Positions 1 to 6,477 of a stretch of DNA of 6,477 nucleotides are shown here, one piece after another. A program made the position numbers and the translations under genes. Each line of letters begins with the position of its first letter. Positions within the stretch are counted from its first letter, which is position 1. The DNA comes from Bacteroidia bacterium (GTDB lineage Bacteria > Bacteroidota > Bacteroidia > Bacteroidales > Rikenellaceae). Below the pieces are notes generated by a model. The model was not told the DNA's origin. It searched no databases and worked only from the letters and a program-made list of their open reading frames with translations. The DNA is taken from the NCBI GenBank assembly GCA_025999315.1, contig BNXD01000070.1, positions 1 through 6,477 on the forward strand, given 5' to 3'.

Positions 1-474
1 GCGAGGGAGTCGCAGTTTTGCCAGTTTACGGGCTATCACCTCGTTACCCACCCGGTCGACCTCGGCGCTCGGGCCGATGATCTGACGCTTGGGGATCACC
101 GTGCTGCGTTTGCGCCCGGCGTCGGTGGCGCCCTCGTTGTGCACCTTGCCGTAGGGGAACCCCGCCCCGGAGCGGGCGTCGTTGTAGATCGTTACCATAC
201 CCTTGCCTGTTTGGTAGTGGAACGAGCGGCCGAGATTGCCCGTCTCACCCGTGAGTATCTTTCGGGAGGCCGCCGCCCCCTTGCCTGCGCCCGTACGCCG
301 CTTGACCTCCAGCCAGGGCTCGAGGCTGTTGTTCTGAAACCCCTCCATCTGGAAGTTGCGGGCGTAGATGTCGGCGGCTATCTTGCCGAATATGCGTGGG
401 GCGTCATTCTGCGTCCAGCGGTCGAGCTCCTTTTCCGTACTGGCGAGCTTTTGCGTAAACTCCTCGGGCGTCAT
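1..474 (-). CDS. Phage virion morphogenesis protein, Mu gpG type (3' end outside window)
   Basis: The frame is open from the ATG at 474 to position 1, giving 158 residues with no stop, so the C-terminus is cut by the window edge. The family (Mu gpG / tail-completion, phage virion morphogenesis) acts in joining heads to tails. I see its usual order: a helical N-terminus (MTPEEFTQKLASTEKELDRW), a W-x-x-V-K-R-R-T stretch near residues 54-61, R-K-I-L-T-G-E-T-G-N-L at about 71-81, a small beta segment (MVTIYND), the Y-G-K-V-H-N-E-G turn, and the C-terminal IPKRQIIGPS motif that is close to diagnostic. An upstream ATG at 488 meets a stop after two codons, so 474 is the start. The leader is A-rich with no Shine-Dalgarno. 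Positions 61-180 are 73% GC by count, much higher than the toxin fragment upstream. In Mu-like phages this gene directly follows gpF, which fits the neighbour. The assignment is by motif recall, not a search. Confidence 0.8.
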   Translation of the reverse strand, partial: MTPEEFTQKLASTEKELDRWTQNDAPRIFGKIAADIYARNFQMEGFQNNSLEPWLEVKRRTGAGKGAAASRKILTGETGNLGRSFHYQTGKGMVTIYNDARSGAGFPYGKVHNEGATDAGRKRSTVIPKRQIIGPSAEVDRVGNEVIARKLAKLRLPR

Positions 475-550
475 TTTTTAAGGATTCATTTGTTTTTAAA
501 AAAATAGTTATTACTTTTGTGATGGCGGGGTTGCGTACCCGGCCGAATCT

Positions 551-584
551 CAGCGGCAGATAAACTTCGGTTTGTCCGCCGCTG
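551..584. other. Long hairpin with TTCG tetraloop between toxin fragment and gpG-like gene
   Basis: Read on the plus strand, the arms 551-565 and 570-584 pair over 15 positions with one A-C mismatch (558/577) and one T-G wobble (561/574), closing on a C-TTCG-G loop, the classic extra-stable RNA tetraloop. One more pair (550/585) extends it. Four T residues (589-592) follow on the plus strand after a four-base gap, so a weak plus-strand terminator is possible. On the minus strand, the direction of both neighbouring genes, no T-run follows; there it starts six bases after the toxin stop codon and could act as an intercistronic stem. The rest of 475-590 has no convincing gene; 480-515 is strongly AT-rich and may hold a promoter, but I see no clean TAnnTTTG box. 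Confidence 0.55.
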
Positions 585-590
585 ACGGTT

Positions 591-950
591 TTATGGTCTC
601 TTGAATATTCTAAGCTCCCCATTCACATACAGTATTATTTCTCGGAGATTAAGGCGATCTTTCATCATCCATTGTCCATCCATGAATCGAGAGAGATAGT
701 TCTCAGTGATCGGTTCCGTGATGCGCACAACGGCAATATCCGCTTGTATTGATGCCTCCTTGATGCGATAACTCAAACCCCTCCTGTTTGTGGATTTGTA
801 CTCCACAAACCTCCCCCCTATTTTGAAGTCTGGATTTGCGTTGGGGTGGTTCTCCAAAAACTTCTCACCGAAATAGCGTTTTCTGAGCCGGGCCTCCTTC
901 GCGTTGATCTGGGGCATGAGCTTGATGTCGGCGTAGCCCTTTGACAGCAG
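591..950 (-). pseudogene. 5'-truncated phage-borne nuclease toxin domain (CdiA C-terminal-like)
   Basis: An intact frame runs from 950 to the TAA at 593-591. An ATG exists at 917, but the recognisable domain begins before it: LLSKGYADIKLMPQ reads like the opening strand of CdiA C-terminal tRNA-nuclease domains, and an in-frame TAG at 953-951 cuts it off. Counting from the ATG, P29-D30-F31 followed by E39-Y-K41 gives a PD...ExK arrangement. The helix with Q58-A59-D60, the strand IAVVRI and the final IILYVNGELRIF complete the usual pattern of this fold. Such domains are fused to Mu gpF-type head proteins in phages and to CdiA in contact-dependent inhibition. Here the position directly upstream of a gpG-like gene favours the gpF fusion. 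The carrier N-terminus is absent and no immunity gene is visible. Positions 601-840 are 44% GC by count, far below the flanks, suggesting separate acquisition. It could instead be expressed as a small 108-residue protein from 917, but that would lack the first strand. Confidence 0.6.
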
Positions 951-1002
951 CTACGAAGGAAGGCTGTCTTTGGCGCCTCCTTAAAACTGGCTCAGGCCCG
1001 AC
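951..1002. other. Junction segment between phage relic and lacZ terminator
   Basis: No gene is supported here. In the toxin frame (minus strand) it contains a TAG at 953-951 and a TAA further upstream. In a neighbouring minus frame it reads SFKEAPKTAFLRS, which could be the lost upstream part of the toxin displaced by one base, or simply chance. It therefore holds either a frameshift or the breakpoint of the prophage deletion. Confidence 0.4.
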
Positions 1003-1049
1003 AAGAAAATCCCGTGTGGCAGACGACATCTGCCACACGGGATTTTCTT
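1003..1049 (-). terminator. Strong intrinsic terminator of lacZ, symmetrical
   Basis: Arms 1003-1023 and 1029-1049 are perfect reverse complements over 21 bp around a CGACA loop, with a GC-rich core (CCCGTGTGGCAGA) and A/T outer ends. Read on the minus strand it lies 19 bases after the lacZ stop and ends in ATTTTCTT. Because both outer ends are A/T-rich it should also stop plus-strand transcription. It isolates lacZ from the phage-derived segment. Confidence 0.9.
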
Positions 1050-1068
1050 TGCACGGCAGGCGAGCCGC

Positions 1069-4394
<3,326 letters not shown>

Positions 4395-4395
<1 letters not shown>

Positions 4396-5126
4396 CAGAG
4401 TTCCGCGCCCGGCCCTTTCAGACAGCGCAGATAGAGTTGGATGGTATTCTCGAGCCCCAGGTAGATGGCGTCCGAGATCAGGGCATGGCCGATCGACACT
4501 TCGAGCAGACCGGGGATATTGTCGGCAAAATATTTGAGGTTCTCCAGATTGAGGTCATGACCGGCATTGATCCCCAGACCGCACCGCAAGGCCTCCTGCG
4601 CTGTGGCCAGATAGGGGGCCAGGGCTGCCTCGGCTCCGTTGATATAGTGCGCCGCATAGGCTTCGGTGTAGAGCTCGATGCGATCGGCGCCGCACCGGGC
4701 CGCACAGGATGCCATCGCCGGATCGGGATTGATGAATATCGACGTGCGTATCCCCTTGCCTTTGAGGGCGGCAACGACCGTGGTGAGAAATCCCTGATGA
4801 GCGCGCACGTTCCAGCCGCTATTGGAGGTGATCGCATTGGGCGCATCGGGCACCAGGGTCACCTGCTCGGGCGTCACGTCGAACACCATATCCAAAAACT
4901 TGGGAGTGGGATTGCCCTCGATGTTCAACTCGGTGGCAATAAGTCGTTTAATATCATAAACATCACTATAGCGTATATGCCTCTCGTCGGGCCGCGGATG
5001 GACCGTGATGCCTTGCGCTCCGAAACGCTCGGCATTCTGCGCCGCAGCCACCACGTCGGGCAGATCGCCTCCGCGCGAATTGCGCAAAACGGCGATCTTA
5101 TTTATGTTTACGCTTAGTTTTGTCAT
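4395..5126 (-). CDS. pdxJ: Pyridoxine 5'-phosphate synthase
   Basis: Condenses 3-amino-1-deoxyacetone 3-phosphate with 1-deoxyxylulose 5-phosphate to pyridoxine 5'-phosphate, the last ring-forming step of the DXP-dependent vitamin B6 route in the cytosol. The 243 residues match the usual family length. Motifs along the (beta/alpha)8 barrel: [16 protein letters not shown] at the N-terminus; [13 protein letters not shown] (39-51) with the catalytic H43 and the phosphate/substrate-binding R45 and H50; E70 in [22 protein letters not shown] (91-105), the Bacteroidetes form of the LVPE segment; INAGHDL (186-192) with H190 as general acid; and SIGHALI (211-217), the phosphate-binding loop. All expected active-site residues are present. 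The ATG at 5126 gives the canonical N-terminus and sits about a dozen bases after the predicted start of transcription. It is divergent from nadK and is followed by lacZ in the same direction. The coding end is directly followed by TAA, so the stop is a tandem TGA-TAA. Confidence 0.97.
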
Positions 5127-5136
5127 TCTTTCTTGC

Positions 5137-5144
5137 TATTTTTG
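5137..5144 (+). promoter_or_regulatory. nadK promoter, Bacteroidetes -7 box TATTTTTG
   Basis: A perfect TAnnTTTG match 24 bases before the nadK ATG, implying a start of transcription near 5150 and a leader of about 18 bases. A TTTG lies at 5119-5122 but is closer than the usual 19-21 base spacing to the -33 element, so only the -7 box is well supported. Confidence 0.7.
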
Positions 5145-5152
5145 CAAAGATA
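5145..5152 (-). promoter_or_regulatory. pdxJ promoter, Bacteroidetes -7 box TATCTTTG
   Basis: The minus strand reads TATCTTTG, a perfect TAnnTTTG match 18 bases before the pdxJ ATG, implying a start near 5138. It touches the nadK box with no base between them; together the G-C boundary forms the palindrome TTTGCAAA. No good -33 TTTG is visible on this strand. Confidence 0.65.
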
Positions 5153-5168
5153 TTATAATTTTCTCGAA

Positions 5169-6056
5169 ATGAAAATCGCCCTTTTCTCGTCGGGCCGTGC
5201 CAACTATCTCCCCGAAGAGATCGGCAGCCTGCTGGAGGCCCTGCGCATCAACGGGATAGATTACTCTGTCAACCGCCCTTTCGCCGAGCTGATCGCACTC
5301 TCGACCGGAGTGATGCCCGAGTGTGTCTACGACGCTCTGCCTTTGCACTGCCGGGCGGCCATGATGGTGTGCTATGGTGGCGACGGCACCTTCCTCGAAG
5401 GGGTGCGACTGGCCCGTGAGTGCGACATTCCGATCCTGGGCATCAACTCGGGCAGGCTCGGGTTTCTGGCCAGCATACCCAAAGCGGAGGCCTCCCGGGC
5501 CCTCGCCCGGGTTGTGGAGGGGCGCTATCGCATCGAACACCGCTCGACACTGACGGTGGAGGGCGACCTGCCCGTCGGCGAGAAAAAACTATTTGCATTC
5601 AACGAGTTGGCTATTCATCGCGGCGCCGGGCCCATGATCTCTGTCGAAGTCTTCGTCAACGGCGAGATGGTGGGGCGTTATTGGGGCGACGGGGCGATAC
5701 TGTCGACCCCCTCGGGTTCGACGGCCTACTCGCTCAGCGCAGGCGGCCCCATTCTGGCCCCCGAGTGCGAGTGTTTTGTCATCTCGCCCATCGCTCCGCA
5801 CAACCTTACCATGCGCCCGGTGGTGATCCCCGACAGCAGTGTGGTCGAGTTCCGCATCGGCTCGCGCGAGGCGGGGGGGGTCAGTCTGACGCTCGACAAC
5901 CGCCAATACCGGGTCGAGGGGCTCGCGCGTCTGCGCGCCTCGAAGGGCGAGGGCAACGTCAAACTGGTGAAACTCAACGACACATCGTTCTACGACACCC
6001 TTCGCAACAAAATGATGTGGGGTCTTGACCGCCGCGACCAGCCAAGGGAGGAGTAA
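5169..6056 (+). CDS. nadK: NAD kinase
   Basis: Phosphorylates NAD to NADP with ATP or polyphosphate in the cytosol, and so sets the NADP pool. The 295 residues from this ATG match the usual length. Evidence: MKIALFSSGR as the first beta strand; the GGDGT signature at residues 70-74 with catalytic D72; PILGINSGRLGFLAS (88-102); the FNELAIHR segment (144-151) with N145-E146 that bind the nicotinamide ribose; GDGAILSTPSGSTAYSLS (173-190), the glycine-rich C-terminal-domain motif; and SPIAPHNLTMRPVVIP (206-221). An in-frame TTG at 5133 would add 12 residues, but it overlaps the promoter box and lacks homology, so the ATG at 5169 is chosen. A run of eight G (5873-5880) encodes A-G-G-V near residue 236 and the frame is intact across it. 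It is divergent from pdxJ and followed by the repeat cluster, whose large hairpin (6215-6290) may stop its transcript. Confidence 0.97.
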   Translation: MKIALFSSGRANYLPEEIGSLLEALRINGIDYSVNRPFAELIALSTGVMPECVYDALPLHCRAAMMVCYGGDGTFLEGVRLARECDIPILGINSGRLGFLASIPKAEASRALARVVEGRYRIEHRSTLTVEGDLPVGEKKLFAFNELAIHRGAGPMISVEVFVNGEMVGRYWGDGAILSTPSGSTAYSLSAGGPILAPECECFVISPIAPHNLTMRPVVIPDSSVVEFRIGSREAGGVSLTLDNRQYRVEGLARLRASKGEGNVKLVKLNDTSFYDTLRNKMMWGLDRRDQPREE

Positions 6057-6107
6057 CGCCCCGCGCACAACGAAACTCGACGGGCTTTCGTCTTCATCTC
6101 AATCCCG

Positions 6108-6128
6108 CATGTCATGCCGAGCGAAGTC
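6108..6128 (+). repeat. Degenerate half-copy of the palindromic repeat
   Basis: Positions 6108-6128 match the left two thirds of the full unit at 6215-6244 with one difference (C for T at 6118). The right arm that would close the small stem is missing and replaced by unrelated sequence, so this copy cannot fold like the others. It lies 51 bases after the nadK stop. Confidence 0.75.
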
Positions 6129-6174
6129 TTCCCGACGCTGCGAGCGAGGGCAGAGCCAAACTTGTTCGAGCCAT

Positions 6175-6244
6175 GCCGAGCCGCGAGGAGGAAGCCGAAG
6201 ACACCATCTCCGCCCATGTCATGCTGAGCGAAGTCGAAGCATCT
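6175..6244 (+). repeat. Composite repeat, copy A (GCCGAGCC block plus palindromic unit)
   Basis: The block 6175-6210 is followed after six bases by the palindromic unit (core 6217-6244). The same order recurs at 6396-6469 with several substitutions and a one-base length change in the first block, but with identical sequence over the 28 bases of the palindromic core. The first block itself resembles a stretched version of the palindromic unit (GCCGAGC...GAAGCCGAAG). No protein is supported here. Confidence 0.8.
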
Positions 6245-6290
6245 CATGCAGTCTTGTCCGAGACCCTTCGACTTCGCTCAGGGTGACATG
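6215..6290. repeat. Inverted pair of REP-like units forming a large hairpin
   Basis: Unit 6215-6244 and the reverse complement of 6261-6290 agree at 26 of 30 positions, separated by a 16-base loop. Each unit can also fold alone: ATGCT...AGCAT in the first and ACCCT...AGGGT in the second, around the shared GAGCGAAGTCGA. The pair can therefore fold either as two small stems or as one 30-base stem. I recognise the family from bacterial genomes, notably Bacteroidetes, where REP-type elements are moved by RAYT transposases; no such transposase is in this window. Its place 158 bases after nadK and the following ATTT suggest it could end the nadK transcript. Confidence 0.85.
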
Positions 6291-6310
6291 ATTTAACTAA
6301 AAATAAGAAA

Positions 6311-6477
6311 ATGACAAAGCAGATAGATTTTGCGCCCTACACCGAGGCAGAGATCGTTGGGGTGGGCGAAGACGGGTCGATCATGTGCAACCTCCGCCGA
6401 GCCGTGAGGAGTAAGCCGAAGGTAACCATCTCTACATCTCCTGTCATGCTGAGCGAAGTCGAAGCATCTAAAAAAGA
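6311..6477 (+). CDS. Start of an unrecognised protein carrying repeat-derived residues (3' end outside window)
   Basis: An ATG preceded by an A-rich leader (ACTAAAAATAAGAAA), typical of start sites in this group, opens a frame of 55 codons that is still open at the window edge. Residues 1-28 (beginning MTKQIDFAPYTEAEIVGVGE) look like ordinary protein, but I do not recognise the family. Residues 29-53, which end in PVMLSEVEAS, are encoded by copy B of the composite repeat, and two lysines follow. The repeat block is 75 bases if counted from codon 29 to codon 53, a multiple of three. No TAnnTTTG box is visible between the repeat hairpin and the ATG. Possibilities are a gene tolerating an in-frame repeat insertion, a gene destroyed by it further on, or a chance frame. 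The 3' sequence decides. Confidence 0.5.
   Translation, partial: MTKQIDFAPYTEAEIVGVGEDGSIMCNLRRAVRSKPKVTISTSPVMLSEVEASKK
6396..6469 (+). repeat. Composite repeat, copy B, inside the reading frame that starts at 6311
   Basis: The first block (6396-6432) corresponds to 6175-6210, then a nine-base spacer, then the palindromic unit 6442-6469, whose 28 bases are identical to 6217-6244. It is read without a stop in the frame opened at 6311. Confidence 0.85.

Noticed and set aside
404..622. 72-codon minus-strand frame across the hairpin and the start of the gpG-like gene
   Set aside because: It overlaps the ends of both neighbouring genes in another frame, contains the hairpin, and has no recognisable motif.
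591..917. Complete 108-residue gene starting at the ATG at 917
   Set aside because: Domain-like sequence continues upstream of the ATG to 950, so I treat it as a truncated gene; a real short product is not excluded.
5133..5168. TTG start giving a longer NAD kinase
   Set aside because: The extra 12 codons overlap the promoter box and look non-coding; the ATG at 5169 gives the family N-terminus.
5990..6291. Small frames on both strands over the repeats (with RCFDFAQHDM or CHAERSRSIS peptides)
   Set aside because: These peptides are translations of the palindromic repeat, a common source of false gene calls.
6108..6469. CRISPR array
   Set aside because: Repeat copies are few, irregularly spaced, in both orientations and partly degenerate, with no uniform spacers.

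Overview
The window looks like a chromosome segment from a GC-rich member of the Bacteroidales; Alistipes or a relative is my best guess. The basis is a GH2 beta-galactosidase with a secretion signal, PdxJ and NAD kinase of Bacteroidetes type, TAnnTTTG promoter boxes, no Shine-Dalgarno-like leaders, and a GAGCGAAGTCGAAG repeat family that I associate with Bacteroidetes. The genus is inference.

Layout. Positions 1-950 are a phage-derived edge, all on the minus strand. A Mu gpG-type virion morphogenesis gene runs off the left end. Upstream of it lies a 5'-truncated nuclease-toxin module with a PD...ExK motif, in the place where Mu-like phages carry the C-terminus of the head protein gpF. Between them is a long hairpin with a TTCG loop. 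Positions 951-1002 are a junction or frame break, and 1003-1049 are a strong symmetrical terminator. Positions 1069-5126 (minus strand) hold pdxJ followed after 50 bases by an exported lacZ-type beta-galactosidase; four copies of a GAGTTAT heptamer sit between them. Positions 5127-5168 are a compact divergent promoter, and 5169-6056 (plus strand) encode NAD kinase. Positions 6057-6477 are a cluster of dispersed palindromic repeats. A new open reading frame starts at 6311 and reads in frame through the last repeat copy to the window edge.

Function. pdxJ (pyridoxal phosphate synthesis) and nadK (NADP synthesis) are housekeeping cofactor genes fired from abutting promoters. lacZ is an exported glycan-degrading enzyme that may share the pdxJ transcript. 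The phage relic appears to be inserted beyond the lacZ terminator.

Most worth a second look: the broken phage toxin, the two repeat copies whose four differences are exactly compensatory base-pair changes, and the 75-base repeat block lying in frame inside the reading frame at the right edge.
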